Below are positions 1 through 11,427 of a DNA stretch of 64,000 nucleotides, piece by piece (position 1 is the first letter of the stretch; every line of letters starts with the position of its first letter). Origin of the DNA: Rhizophagus irregularis. Its lineage: Eukaryota > Glomeromycota > Glomeromycetes > Glomerales > Glomeraceae. A program made the translations under genes and the position numbers. Location: positions 1,240,001 to 1,304,000 of the forward strand of contig NC_089435.1 of the NCBI RefSeq assembly GCF_026210795.1, in the 5' to 3' direction. The notes below the pieces were generated by a model. It made no database searches, was not told the DNA's origin, and was given only the letters and a program-made list of their open reading frames with translations.

Positions 1-2520
1 CATCTTAAGCATGCCATCCCAAGAAAGTGCAGGAGCAGAGACATAATGACTTGGGTCAAGTCCATAATGATGCATCGCTGTCTGTCTAAATTTTGTCCAG
101 ACATCTGCTAGGAGAAGAACATCAGTCTTAAGGTAAAGGTCATGATACTCGCCCAAGTTTTTGCAGCCAAATTCCTTCCAAACTTTTTGTGCATGTTTGT
201 AATTATCCTGAGTGATCTTTCCTCCAAGAGTACTATGAAAGTCATGAATAGATGGGAGTTCTGTCTCCTTGAAACGATCATGTGAATCAATATATTCATA
301 AGGATAAACCCCCTTACGTGTGATTAAGTCAATATGTTCAGACGAGAAGTTGTTGAAGTGTCGCTTTTTAAGGGGTTTATCTGTCCCTAAATTCTTTGCA
401 AGGTTTGCAAGACTGGAAGCCATGAACTGCATGCTATCAATGTACTTGAATTGCCCTACTTTCATGGATTTGTAACGTTCGAATGTCTCTGCAATAACTT
501 TAATTTGATGTGCTCCAATTGATCGTCCAACAGATTCACAAACTAAATGGGAGTCATAGCCACGGAAGTTATGAAATACTACAGGAATTGGAGTCTTCCA
601 TGCTTCGATTTGAAGCTTAAGATTGCATGCATTATGAGCAGCCCCACGAAACTTACCTGTGATGTGGCAGTGATCCCAAACTTTTTTGTCTTGCACGTCC
701 TGATTGAAATTCCCATTACATATCCAACAACTAACTGCTTTAGTGAATTCCTTTTTAGCTTCCTCTGTTACAATACGTTCTACTTTTACTTCTAAAACAT
801 CATTAATCCTTTTTAATTCTTTATCAAGTCTGCTGACAAACTCTTCTGTTGCATTTGGTCCTCGGTATAAGAATGGCCCCCATGTCTCATCAGTTTCAAT
901 CCAGTGGACCATATAGCAGAAGCTGTTAGCCTTTTGCTCCATAATCTTATGCATATTTCCACCATAGTTTTCATTACACTTTCTGTTATCAGCCTCAAAG
1001 TCTGCAATAATTACACATGGGGCATACATTGTTCGGTTAAAATTCTTAAACTCCTCAAAATCATTCTTACCTTTAACTGGTAACTCAACTCTTTGTGGTG
1101 ACTCACCTAATCCAAAACACCATTCCTGATGATTAGTTAAAGATTTAGACGATGGAAAGCTTTGGAAGCACCGATTGCAAAGATGCTTCTTTCCCTTGTG
1201 GGATGTATCTTTGTATATTAAAGCATCAGGATTCTTAATCCAAAGGAAGTGATTCTTCTGACCATACTTTCCTTCATCTGATTTTGTAATATCTGTAAGG
1301 GCCATAAGGTGAATGATATGTTGACGGTTGTAATTCTTACTTGCAATAACAGGTTTTGGAATACCAGTTTTCTCCTCCCATTCCCATACATTAATGGAGA
1401 TCTCAGGATTGAGGTCCTCAATCTTGCTAAATATGCGTGGACAAACAGGAGTGGGCATGGGAATTGCATTGAGATTGACTTGTTCCAAGTATGGCTTAAA
1501 TTTTTCTGCCCGAAAGATTCGCTCAAGTTTTTGTGTATGACCATCTTTATATGCAAAGTAAGCACCTAAAGCCCCTTGCAAACATTTTTCAGAAGGCAAG
1601 CCTGTGTCTGGATCTATGAGATCTTTGTTATCAGGATTGATAGTGCACTTCTTATTTGCAAGTGCCTTAGGTGTAAGAATGTATGAGCCTCCTTTTGCTC
1701 GGCGGTAAGTATACGTCTCAATAGTTAATATATCTATACTAACAATTTTCCAACCAGACCCTCCTTTCATAAATTTGACAATTTTATCCGTGATATCTAC
1801 TGCTGATTTTGTTAAATGATCATCTATATCATTCTTTAAAAGAAGTACACGCATGACTCCTCTATGATAAACTTGCTTATATGTTCCACTATTATCTGTA
1901 TATGTAGCCAATATAGTGATAGCTGATTTGATTTGCCCCTTTTCTTCAAGTTCCCTCTCAAGAATTTCTGTTATTTTCTGGCGGGTATCAGCTATTATAC
2001 TTGGAAAATATGGTATATCTCTAACATTTGGTTTAAGATCAGCTTGCCATACTGTCTTATGTTTTAGAGATTTATGTGGACGTGCAGGATCATGACCTCT
2101 TTTTACAAATTGAATATCACACCATCTTCCTCTATAATCTCCTTGCATATAAGCAAACCATTCATTATCTGTTTGTGGAACTCTTCTTTTTCGTGGAGTA
2201 TATTGATTGTAATCACCAGGTCCTGCTAACCATTTTGCTAGTTCATCAATTGTTAAGTTAGGAGTTTTCTCTGTATGAGCTGGGATAACTTCAGGTGTGG
2301 GATCCTGGAGTTGCTCCGGTTGTGGTTGCAATTGTACAATCTCAGGTGTGGGATCCTGGAATTGCTCCGGTTGTGGTTGCAATTGTACAATCTCAGGTGT
2401 GGGATCCTGAGGGTTAGCTGTAGACTTGCATAGAAACTTTCTATTTTGATGCCCACGAAGCTTTTGTGGAGTTGCAAAAGTCTTTCCACATCTATCACAA
2501 GTTCGATTGCTTGTTGCCAT
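1..2520 (-). CDS. Family B DNA polymerase of a selfish element, N-terminal part (runs off window)
   Basis: An open frame of 840 codons starts at the ATG at 2520 and reaches base 1 without a stop, so the gene continues left of the window. Residues 8-31 form a C2H2-like finger (CxxC...H...C) and residues 447-467 a second one. An exonuclease motif I (DFEA) lies at 507-510, motif II (HNFRGYDSHL) at 650-659 and motif III (YLKTDVLLLAD) near 796-806. The last residues (HYVSAPALSWDGML) resemble the start of the polymerase domain in protein-primed PolB. Between motifs I and II is a treble-clef segment, CWIC then WDHCHITGKFRGAAHNACN (598-634), like recombination endonuclease VII. This layout is known from Maverick/Polinton-type and related selfish DNA polymerases; which element owns this copy is an inference. 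The catalytic palm is not in the window. The region is visibly less AT-rich than its surroundings, suggesting transfer or recent arrival. Confidence 0.85.
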   Translation of the reverse strand, partial: MATSNRTCDRCGKTFATPQKLRGHQNRKFLCKSTANPQDPTPEIVQLQPQPEQFQDPTPEIVQLQPQPEQLQDPTPEVIPAHTEKTPNLTIDELAKWLAGPGDYNQYTPRKRRVPQTDNEWFAYMQGDYRGRWCDIQFVKRGHDPARPHKSLKHKTVWQADLKPNVRDIPYFPSIIADTRQKITEILERELEEKGQIKSAITILATYTDNSGTYKQVYHRGVMRVLLLKNDIDDHLTKSAVDITDKIVKFMKGGSGWKIVSIDILTIETYTYRRAKGGSYILTPKALANKKCTINPDNKDLIDPDTGLPSEKCLQGALGAYFAYKDGHTQKLERIFRAEKFKPYLEQVNLNAIPMPTPVCPRIFSKIEDLNPEISINVWEWEEKTGIPKPVIASKNYNRQHIIHLMALTDITKSDEGKYGQKNHFLWIKNPDALIYKDTSHKGKKHLCNRCFQSFPSSKSLTNHQEWCFGLGESPQRVELPVKGKNDFEEFKNFNRTMYAPCVIIADFEADNRKCNENYGGNMHKIMEQKANSFCYMVHWIETDETWGPFLYRGPNATEEFVSRLDKELKRINDVLEVKVERIVTEEAKKEFTKAVSCWICNGNFNQDVQDKKVWDHCHITGKFRGAAHNACNLKLQIEAWKTPIPVVFHNFRGYDSHLVCESVGRSIGAHQIKVIAETFERYKSMKVGQFKYIDSMQFMASSLANLAKNLGTDKPLKKRHFNNFSSEHIDLITRKGVYPYEYIDSHDRFKETELPSIHDFHSTLGGKITQDNYKHAQKVWKEFGCKNLGEYHDLYLKTDVLLLADVWTKFRQTAMHHYGLDPSHYVSAPALSWDGMLKM
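2291..2409. repeat. 51-bp in-frame tandem repeat inside the polymerase gene
   Basis: Two full units (2291-2341 and 2342-2392) and a 17-base partial third unit lie in register with the reading frame. They encode a 17-residue Q/P/E-rich unit (core QLQPQPEQ) that links the first zinc finger to the rest of the protein. The units are nearly identical, so the expansion is recent. Confidence 0.95.
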
Positions 2521-2639
2521 ACTGGTTGTGTACTAATAACCTAAAAATTTTTTTCTTCAATTAATAAATTCTAAAATGTTTCCCATCTTATTACTATCAA
2601 AATCGGTATGAAAATAGGCTTCGTCAAAGAATCAGAGCA

Positions 2640-3090
2640 ATTTATGATTAGGGTTAAATTTTGGTTAGACTTTATTGTCCCAGATTTTTTCGTATTGCAG
2701 GGGAAGCTTTACAATATGTCTAGTTGTCTTCCTGCTGTATATTTTTTGGTTAGACCTCGGACGGATTTTTGGTTAGACTTTTGGTTAGACCTGTTGTCCC
2801 AGATTTTTTCGTATTGCAAGGAAAACTTTACAATATATCTAGTTACCTTCCTGCTATACATTTTTTGGTTAGACCTGGGTCGGATTTTTGGTTAGACTTC
2901 GCTGTCCCAGATTTTTTCGTATAGGAGGAAAAGCTTTAAAACATATCTAGTTGCCTTCCTGCTATACATTTTTGGTTAGACCTGGGTTAGATTTTTGGTT
3001 AGACTTCGCTGTCCCAGATTTTTTCGTATAGCAGGAAAAGCTTTACAATATGTCTAGTTGCCTTCCTGTTAAAAATTTTTGGTTAGAGCA
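2640..3090. repeat. Tandem repeat of about 107-119 bp upstream of the polymerase gene
   Basis: The core TCCCAGATTTTTTCGTAT occurs at 2678, 2797, 2905 and 3012, with TTGGTTAGAC boxes between the cores. A degenerate piece (GGTTAGACC...GCTGTCCCAG) recurs near 3450-3480. The array begins about 120 bp upstream of the polymerase start codon. It could be a terminal or promoter array of the element, but that is inference. Open frames across it (such as 2608-2895) are a by-product of the repeat. Confidence 0.85.
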
Positions 3091-3102
3091 TGAATGGCTT
3101 AA

Positions 3103-3277
3103 ATTATCGAATGAATCCATTTTAGAGTATCATAAAAATAGTATGCCACAATGGATTGCTGAATCGTGCTATCAGTATTACAGACACTTCGTGTCTGTAA
3201 TACTGATAGCACTTATAAAGGCAATCTGATATAGCATAAAATTATGATACCCTGGAATAGATCCATGTGTGGTAATA
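3103..3277. repeat. Foldback element with a perfect central hairpin
   Basis: Perfect 22-bp inverted arms at 3166-3187 and 3191-3212 are separated by the three bases TTC. Outside them the arms continue imperfectly for about 60 bp on each side (for example GTATCATAA on the left against TTATGATAC on the right). The whole reads as a foldback MITE of about 175 bp. I could not identify a clear target-site duplication. Confidence 0.8.
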
Positions 3278-3345
3278 ATGTTTAGGAATATATGATTTTA
3301 ATCTTATCTACAACGTTTGGGGTTCTTTTTAGCTATCAAGTAATA

Positions 3346-3440
3346 ACATATCAGGAATCAAGGTTAGGTGGTCTGGGGATAGAAAAATAGGTATAGTGTT
3401 ATCATATCAGAAAACAAAGCTAGGTGGTCTGAGGGTACAC
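3346..3440. repeat. Short direct repeat of about 35 bp
   Basis: Two similar blocks start near 3346 and 3402. Each contains CATATCAG, then an AAGG/AAGC segment and TAGGTGGTCTG. They lie between the foldback element and the AT-rich minisatellite. No coding potential is visible. Confidence 0.6.
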
Positions 3441-3479
3441 TAAATTATGGTTAGACCTATGTGATAGCCGCTGTCCCAG

Positions 3480-5100
3480 AACCCCCAAGTTTGTCCTACT
3501 ATCTATTACTAAAAAAAATCCAAAGATTTTTTTATATGCATCTATTAGCAATATCAATCAATTATTATTAAAAAAAATCTCAAATAAATTTATTATATCT
3601 GTCTATTTTACTACCAATAAATTTGTCATTAAAAAGATCTCAGAAATTTTTTTATACTAATCTATTGAATCTATTGTTATTAGAAAAGTCCCAGGGAATT
3701 TTTTTAGATCCATTATATTATACCAATTTATTGTTATTAAAAAAATCTCTAAATAATTAAAACAAATAAAAATATTAAATAAATTAGCATATTTTTTATT
3801 ATTTATATATAATTAAAAATAATAACAATTACTCCTTTTTTTAAATAATACCATTATTTAACATTTTTCTATATGCAATTTTACAATTACTAGTATTTAA
3901 ACAACTAAGGATATAAATTCATAATGATGGCATGTAAACAATTTACTCTAATCTAGTATTTAAAATATCATCAACTATGTCAATAGGATTAAATTCTATA
4001 TTTCTTTATAGTATTAGGTATATTTAGTTCTTCACACAATCCATTTTCTCCATCCTGAAAGATTGGATTTTGTAAATCTATAAAATCTTAGTAGTAGTAT
4101 ATGGCGATGTGTTAAATTTCGAATTTAAAAAATTTAAAAGCAGTTTTCAAATAAAAAAAAAAGTTTATATTAATGTTAAGTATATTAAGTTTAAAAGTAG
4201 TTACAATTATATAAAGTCTAAAAAATATAAAAGTAATTACATAAAAAGTTCAAGTCTAAAAGTCTAAAAATTCCATATGGCAAAAGTCATTTATGGCACC
4301 ATACAACAATGTGACAGGATGGTCGGGATGTTGAAAAAAATGACATAACTACCTAAGGTTCAAAAGTCTGCACCACTACTAAAAAACAATCATTAACTTA
4401 ATAAGTTAATAATAGTCTATTACCAATCTACTGTTATTAAAAAAGAGTCTCAAGAATTTTTATTATATCTATTTATTGTCTACTGGTATTAAAAAAAAAA
4501 TTACCAAAACTTTTATCATATCTATTGTTATTAAATAAAAAAAAAATCACAGAAAATTCTATATCTATATATAATACTATAAAACCCCAGAAAATTTTTT
4601 TATATCTATCTATTGTATTATACTGATCTATTGTTATTAAAAAATGATTCCAAAAATTTTTTATACTTATTGTTACAGTATTGTTACTAAAAAAAATATC
4701 AGAACAAAGAATTTTCCATCTATTATATTCTGATAGAAAACTTATTTTACCAAATTATTTTTTTTTTACCAACCTATTATATTAAAAAATTCCAGAAAAT
4801 TCTTTTTTATACCATACTGATCTATTGTATTAAAAAAAATCCCAGAAATTTTTTTTGTATCCATTATACTATATTGATCTATTGACTCTAGTCTACTTTA
4901 GAATTAATTGATTGGCATTTTGATCACAAAAACTAAAAACTAACAAAAATTTGCGATTAAAGTTCAATTTTGAGCAGATGATTTATTGATCGTGATAAAC
5001 TATTAACCAACCAATTAATTAGTATTTTGTTGTTTTTGTTTATTTCTGTCAGTATTATCTACTTGATCAAAACGATCTACGTTTTTGGTGGTTCACGTTG
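3480..5100. repeat. Degenerate AT minisatellite, first block
   Basis: The stretch is built of diverged copies of TTTTATATCTATCTATTGT, then a short spacer, then ATTGTTATTAAAAAAA and a TCCCAGAA-like word. Unit length drifts around 60-70 bp. A non-repetitive AT-rich interval (about 3760-4390) interrupts it. No gene is visible. Confidence 0.65.
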
Positions 5101-5132
5101 AACGGTCAGTTGGTCATAATTTTTAGTGTAAC

Positions 5133-5345
5133 AGGACCCCGAAATATACATAAAAGGGTCAGGTCAGAGTTTGCGTATAATGAGCCAAAAAAATCATGTA
5201 GATCATTCCTTTTATGGATAATTCCAGTCAAAATAATATTTCCTAATTTAGATAATGGCTGAAATTATCGTAATTCTGGCCCTGAAAGAATGCGTATTTT
5301 GGACCACTTCTGGACCTGACCTCTACATATATATTTCGGGGACCT
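5133..5345. mobile_element. hAT-like MITE, copy 1 (213 bp)
   Basis: The terminal inverted repeats begin AGGACCCCGAAATATA on the left and AGGTCCCCGAAATATA on the right (read inward). Exact 8-bp target-site duplications AGTGTAAC flank it at 5125-5132 and 5346-5353. An 8-bp duplication is the hAT hallmark. It has no coding capacity. A second copy of the same family is at 50289-50512. Confidence 0.92.
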
Positions 5346-5354
5346 AGTGTAACT

Positions 5355-6060
5355 GATCAAAAATCACGATCAAAAGTAGAAAAAAAAATTCAGAAAATTT
5401 CTTTATATCTATCTATTATATATACTATACCAATCTATTATTAAAAAAAATCCCAGGAAATTTTTTATATCTATCTATTGTATTATCCTAATCTATTGTT
5501 ATTAAGAAAAGATTCCAAAAAATCATTTATACCTATCTATTCTACTATACTCATCTATTTTTACTAAAAAAAAAACACAAAGAATTTTCTCTCTATTATG
5601 CTATACCAATTAATTTGTCATAAATCTCAGAAATTATTTTTTTACCAACTTATTGTATTAAAAAAATTCCAGCAAACTTTTTATATCTATCCATTATTCT
5701 ATTGACTCTATTGTTAAAAAAAATCTCAAAATATATTTATACCAATCTATTATTAAAAAAATTCCAAAAAATTTTTTATATCTATTCATTTTACTATACC
5801 AATCTAATATAAAAAAAATCCTAGAAAAATTTTTTTATATCTATTTATTGTATACACTGATCTATTCTTATTAAAAAATGATTTCAAAACTTTATCAGTA
5901 AGTTTCAAAGCAAAAAAGTGCTTTGAGCTTTTTTTAAAAAATTAAATTAATATTTTTTTGTTGTTTATTTGAATTAATAAATACCACTTTCCTATACTAA
6001 ACATATAAGTAAAAAAATTTTAATATTTTTTTTTTATATTAACCAAATTAATTAATCAGC
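5355..6060. repeat. Degenerate AT minisatellite, second block
   Basis: The same TATCTATCTATT / TTATTAAAAAAA unit resumes directly after the MITE and runs to about 5890, so the MITE landed in or beside the array. A small hairpin, CAAAGC-8 nt-GCTTTG, lies near 5906-5925. The rest is AT-rich without a gene. Confidence 0.6.
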
Positions 6061-6139
6061 TATGATCAGTAAGATTATTAATATTATTATTGAATCAACC
6101 TCTAATTTTTAGCATAAATTTTATTTTCAGCATAAAACT

Positions 6140-7100
6140 CACAGATCCAAATGCACACTATTTTTTTATTAAAAAAAATGGATCATCAGATTTTTTAATA
6201 AAAAAATTGGTTCATTTTTATTAAAAAAAAATCAGTTTTTTTTGTTAAAAAAAAACATCAACATACCGATTTTTTTAACAAAAATCATTTCATTTATTAA
6301 AAAAAAATCAGTTTTATTAAAAAAAAATCGGTAGTCTATTTTTTCATTAAAAAAAAACTGATATACCAATTTTTTTTGTTCATTTTTTATTAAAAAATGA
6401 AAAAATCATCAGATTTTTTAATAAAAATCAGTTTTTTTCATTGAAAAAAACTGAAATACCAGTTTTTTTTAATAAAATCGGTTCATTTTTTATTAAAAAA
6501 TGGATCATTAGATTTTTTAATAAAAAATTGGTTCATTTTTATTAAAAAAAAAACTAAGACCGATTTTTTTAAAATCAGTTCATTTTTTATTAAAAAAAAT
6601 TGGTCTATTTTTCATTAAAAAAACTGATATACCGATTTTTTTCAATAAAAATTGGTTCATTTTTATGTATTAAAAAAAAATCGGTCTATTTTTTCATAAA
6701 AAAAACTGATATACCAATTTTTTTTAATAAAATTGGTTCATTAACACAGATAATCATTCGCATATTTTCTGCAAAAAATGGATATTCCAATTTTTTTTAA
6801 TAAAATCAGTTTTACTTTCATTAAAAAAAAATTGGTAGTCCAATTTTTTAATAGTTTTTAACTGATATACTGATTTTTCTTAATAAAATCAGTATTATTT
6901 TCATTAAAAAAATCGGTAGTCCGATTTTTTAATAGAATCAGTTTTTTTACTAAAAAAAAAACTTATATACCGATTTTTTAATAAAATCGGTTTTACTTTC
7001 ATTAAAAAAAAATCAGTAGTCCAATTTTTTAATAAAATCAGTTTTTTTATTAAAAAAAACTATATACTGATTTTTATTAAAAACCATGATAGAACGATTT
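6140..7100. repeat. A/T homopolymer-based repeat with alternating AATCGG/CCGATT words
   Basis: Runs of A and T are punctuated by AATCGGTT, GGTAGTCC and CCGATTTTTT on both strands, in diverged tandem copies. Near the right end GGTAGTCC-type words recur about every 80-100 bp. Many units can fold back on themselves. The open frame at 6600-6800 is a by-product of this composition. Confidence 0.75.
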
Positions 7101-7499
7101 TTTTATTTTTTTATTAATATAATCTGATTCGGACCTATCAGATCGGACACCAGTTCGAATCAGAACAAATCTTAATCCAATCCGTTCTATGCGGAATCTT
7201 AGCTGTAATGCTGGAAAAATTTAGATCAGATAATCAGATCAGATAATCTTTTTTTACTTTGATGAAGTAAATGGTGAGTCTCGTAATATTTTATTACGAA
7301 ACTCTAATTTTTTTTCTAAAAAAATTTGAAACTTTTATTTTAAAAAACATTTTTACCATTTTATATAATATATTATAAGTATTTCAACTTGTAAAGTTAC
7401 AGGTATTTTGTACAGTTAATAGTACACAAGTTTTTAAATTTTTTTTACTTTCTCATATTGATTTTTTAACTTCAGGTTATAATTTCATCATTTTAGCCA

Positions 7500-10490
7500 A
7501 ATAAAATCAACTTTCTGCAGGATTGAAACTACTTGAATATTAACTATCATGTATATAGGTGTAATACTTGAGAAAAAGTTGCATTTTTCTTGATGATATT
7601 AACTCTCTTTTCTGTTTTTTAATTTAGAGCGTATTATTTCCATTTTGGACAAATGAAATCAACTTTATTTATTAATTGAAAGTTGTTCAGGCAGGTTGAA
7701 ACCACTTGAATATTAATTTTCATGAATGTAATTGTAGTGTTTAGAGAAAATTGCATTTTTCTTGATAATATTAACTCTCTTTTCTGTTTTTTAATTTAGA
7801 ACGTAATATCTCCACTTTAGTCAAATGAAATCAACTTCCTTTATTAATTGAATGTTGTTCAGGCAGGTTGAAACCACTTGAATATTAATTTTCATGAATG
7901 TAGGTGTAGTGTTTAAAGAAAATTGCATTTTTCTTGATGATATTAACTCTCTTTTCTGTTTTTTAATTTAGAACGTAATATCTCCACTTTAGTCAAATGA
8001 AATCAACTTCCTTTATTAATTGAAAGTTGTTCAGGCGGCTTGAAACTACTTGAATATTAATTTTCATGAATGTAGGTGTAGTGTTTAAAGAAAATTGCAT
8101 TTTTCTTGATGATATTAACTCTCTTTTCTGTTTTTTAATTTAGAACGTAATATCTCCACTTTAGTCAAATGAAATCAACTTCCTTTATTAATTGAAAGTT
8201 GTTCAGGCGGGTTGAAACTACTTGAATATTAATTTTCATAAATGTAGGTATAGTACTTGATGAAATTGCATTTTTCTTGATGATATTAACTCTCTTCTCT
8301 GTTTTCTAATTTAGAGAGTAATATCACCACTTTAGTCAAATGAAATCAACTTCCTTTATTAATTGAAAGTTGTTCAGGCAGGTTGAAACCACTTGAATAT
8401 TAATTTTCATGAATGTAGGTGTAGTGTTTAAAGAAAATTGCATTTTTCTTGATGATATTAACTCTCTTTTCTGTTTTTTAATTTAGAGCGTAATATCTCC
8501 ACTTTAGTCAAATGAAATCAACTTTCTTTATTAATTTAAAGTTGTTCAGGCGGGTTGAAACTACTTGAATATTAATTTTCATAAATGTAGGTATAGTACT
8601 TGATGAAATTGCATTTTTCTTGATGATATTAACTCTCTTCTCTGTTTTCTAATTTAGAGCGTAATATCACCACTTTAGTCAAATGAAATCAACTTTCTTT
8701 ATTAATTGAAAGTTGTTCAGGCATGTTGAAACTACTTGAATATTAATTATCATGAATATAGGTGTAATACTTGAGAAAAAGTTGCATTTTTCTTAACGAT
8801 ATTAACCCTTTTCTTTATTTTTTAATTTAGAGCGTAATATCTCCACTTTAGTCAAATGAAATCAACTTCCTTTATTAATTGAAAGTTGTTCAGGCGGGTT
8901 GAAACTACTTGAATATTAATTTTCATAAATGTAGGTATAGTACATGGAGAAAATTGCATTTTTCTTGATGATATTAACTCTCTTCTCTGTTTTCTAATTT
9001 AGAGCGTAATATCACCACTTTAGTCAAATGAAATCAACTTTCTTTATTAATTGAAAGTTGTTCAAGCAGGTTGAAACCACTTGAATATTAATTTTCATGA
9101 ATGTAGGTGTAGTGTTTAAAGAAAATTGCATTTTTCTTGATGATATTAACTCTCTTTTCTGTTTTTTAATTTAGAACGTAATATCTCCACTTTAGTCAAA
9201 TGAAATCAACTTCCTTTATTAATTGAAAGTTGTTCAGGCGGGTTGAAACTACTTGAATATTAATTTTCATAAATGTAGGTTTAGTACTTGATGAAATTGC
9301 ATTTTTCTTGATGATATTAACTCTCTTCTCTGTTTTCTAATTTAGAGCGTAATATCACCACTTTAGTCAATGAAATCAACTTTCTTTATTAATTGAAAGT
9401 TGTTCAGGCAGGTTGAAACCACTTGAATATTAATTTTCATGAATGTAGGTGTAGTGTTTAAAGAAAATTGCATTTTTCTTGATGATATTAACTCTCTTTT
9501 CTGTTTTCTAATTTAGAGCGTAATATCACCACTTTAGTCAATGAAATCAACTTTCTTTATTAATTGAAAGTTGTTCAGGCAGGTTGAAACCACTTGAATA
9601 TTAATTTTCATGAATGTAGGTGTAGTGTTTAAAGAAAATTGCATTTTTCTTGATGATATTAACTCTCTTTTCTGTTTTTTAATTTAGAACGTAATATCTC
9701 CACTTTAGTCAAATGAAATCAACTTCCTTTATTAATTGAAAGTTGTTCAGGCGGGTTGAAACTACTTGAATATTAATTTTCATAAATGTAGGTATAGTAC
9801 TTGATGAAATTGCATTTTTCTTGATGATATTAACTCTCTTCTCTGTTTTCTAATTTAGAGCGTAATATCACCACTTTAGTCAAATGAAATCAACTTTCTT
9901 TATTAATTGAAAGTTGTTCAGGCAGGTTGAAACCACTTGAATATTAATTTTCATGAATGTAGGTGTAGTGTTTAAAGAAAATTGCATTTTTCTTGATGAT
10001 ATTAACTCTCTTCTCTGTTTTCTAATTTAGAGCGTAATATCACCACTTTAGTCAAATGAAATCAACTTTCTTTATTAATTGAAAGTTGTTCAGGCATGTC
10101 GAAACTACTTGAATATTAATTATCATGAATATAGGTGTAATACTTGAGAAAAAGTTGCATTTTTCTTAACGATATTAACCCTTTTCTTTATTTTTTAATT
10201 TAGAGCGTAATATCTCCACTTTAGTCAAATGAAATCAACTTCCTTTATTAATTGAAAGTTGTTCAGGCGGGTTGAAACTACTTGAATATTAATTTTCATA
10301 AGTGTAGGTATAGTACTTGGAGAAAATTGCATTTTTCTTGATGATATTAACTCTCTTCTCTGTTTTCTAATTTAGAATATAATATCTCCATTTTGACCAA
10401 ATGAAATCCTTCCTTTTATTAATTGAAAGTTGTTCAGGCGGGTTGAAACTACTTGAATATTAATTTTCATGAATGTAGGCGAGTACTCGG
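7500..10490. repeat. 172-bp satellite array, about 18 copies
   Basis: The word GTTGTTCAGG (or a one-base variant) recurs at 7682, 7854, 8026, 8198, 8369, 8541, 8712, 8885, 9057, 9229, 9399, 9570, 9742, 9913, 10085, 10258 and 10429, always 170-173 bp apart. A degenerate unit precedes the first. By eye there are three subtypes: A (GCAGGTTGAAACCAC...TGTTTAAAG), B (GCGGGTTGAAACTAC...TACTTGATG) and C (GCATGTYGAAACTAC...AACGATATTAACCC). A and B largely alternate. C appears at 8712 and 10085, eight units apart. Each unit also contains a pyrimidine run ending TTTAG. No long ORF is present. Confidence 0.97.
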
Positions 10491-11427
10491 CAATTTTCAT
10501 GAATTTTCTTTTTATTTTTACTTAAGTAAAGTGTTTACTAATATTTGGTCCTCTTTTTTGTAAGTCCAGTGGTCTATTGGACTCCATTTGTAAAGTATAA
10601 CCATTGAAAACAAAATTTTTTTATTTTTATTTGATAAACATTAAAGCTTATTTTACATATATCATTTTTAACATTTTTTTATATTATAATAAATGAATAA
10701 ATGGAAATTATAAATATTACCCAATTAATAATTAATTTCATTATATTAAACAATATGGACAATTGGACATGACATAAATAAATTTGTGTTAGATTTGTAT
10801 TAAATTTCATTACATATGAATATAATTAAATTTATGATGTACGTGCATGCATGATTCTTAAAATTTACTTTTAATTTAATATACAATTTTTTATAAATAA
10901 TTTTGATTTTTTTTTTGATTTTAAATGTAATATCTATATTTAAAACAATTAAACCATATGCATGAGACTTTTAACAATTTAAATCATGTATTATCAATTT
11001 TATTTATAAATTGATATTTTACAAAAAATAATAATAATTAATCCTTTTAATATTCTAATCATACCCATACATATATGTATATTTATTTATATATTAAAAA
11101 CTCACTGTACCTAAAGTACACTAGTTATAATTTAAATAAAAAACTAAATTAAAGCAATTGCTATTGAACAAACGTGCACTACTTAGTCTTCGAGTAGCTT
11201 GAGTAAATCAGCGCTCTACAGTAAGTAATTTCTGTTATTATAGTTGGTTGGTTAATTGTATTTTGACATTATGATTTGCACTCGAAAGATTTAATTTGAC
11301 CCGACTTGACTTTAGATCGGCACAATATTTACGACTCGAAACATAATCGTTAAGCTAAAAAATAATTATTATTAAATTACTATTATTTTATTTAATCAAT
11401 AAGTAAAAAATTATATGATTATTTTAC
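10491..11427. other. AT-rich intergenic DNA, no gene seen
   Basis: No ORF, terminal repeat or tandem array stands out. The segment 11193-11220 read on the minus strand resembles part of a tRNA but lacks the rest of one. Confidence 0.6.

Noticed and set aside
547-916. Plus-strand frames over the polymerase gene.
   Set aside because: The minus-strand frame is open throughout and has conserved motifs; these are shadows.
1-2520. Possible piece of an endogenous giant virus.
   Set aside because: The layout with fingers and an endonuclease VII-like insert fits selfish protein-primed-type PolB better, and no other viral gene is visible in the window.
6600-6800. A 66-codon frame rich in F, K and I.
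   Set aside because: By-product of A and T runs in the AATCGG repeat.
7500-10490. Regular repeats could suggest a CRISPR-like array.
   Set aside because: The whole 172-bp unit is conserved, with no short repeat and variable spacer; the genome is eukaryotic; it is a satellite.
11193-11220. Minus strand resembles a tRNA piece (TGTAGAGCGCTGATTTACTC).
   Set aside because: No A box, no T-arm at the right distance and no acceptor stem pairing; probably chance or a worn fragment.
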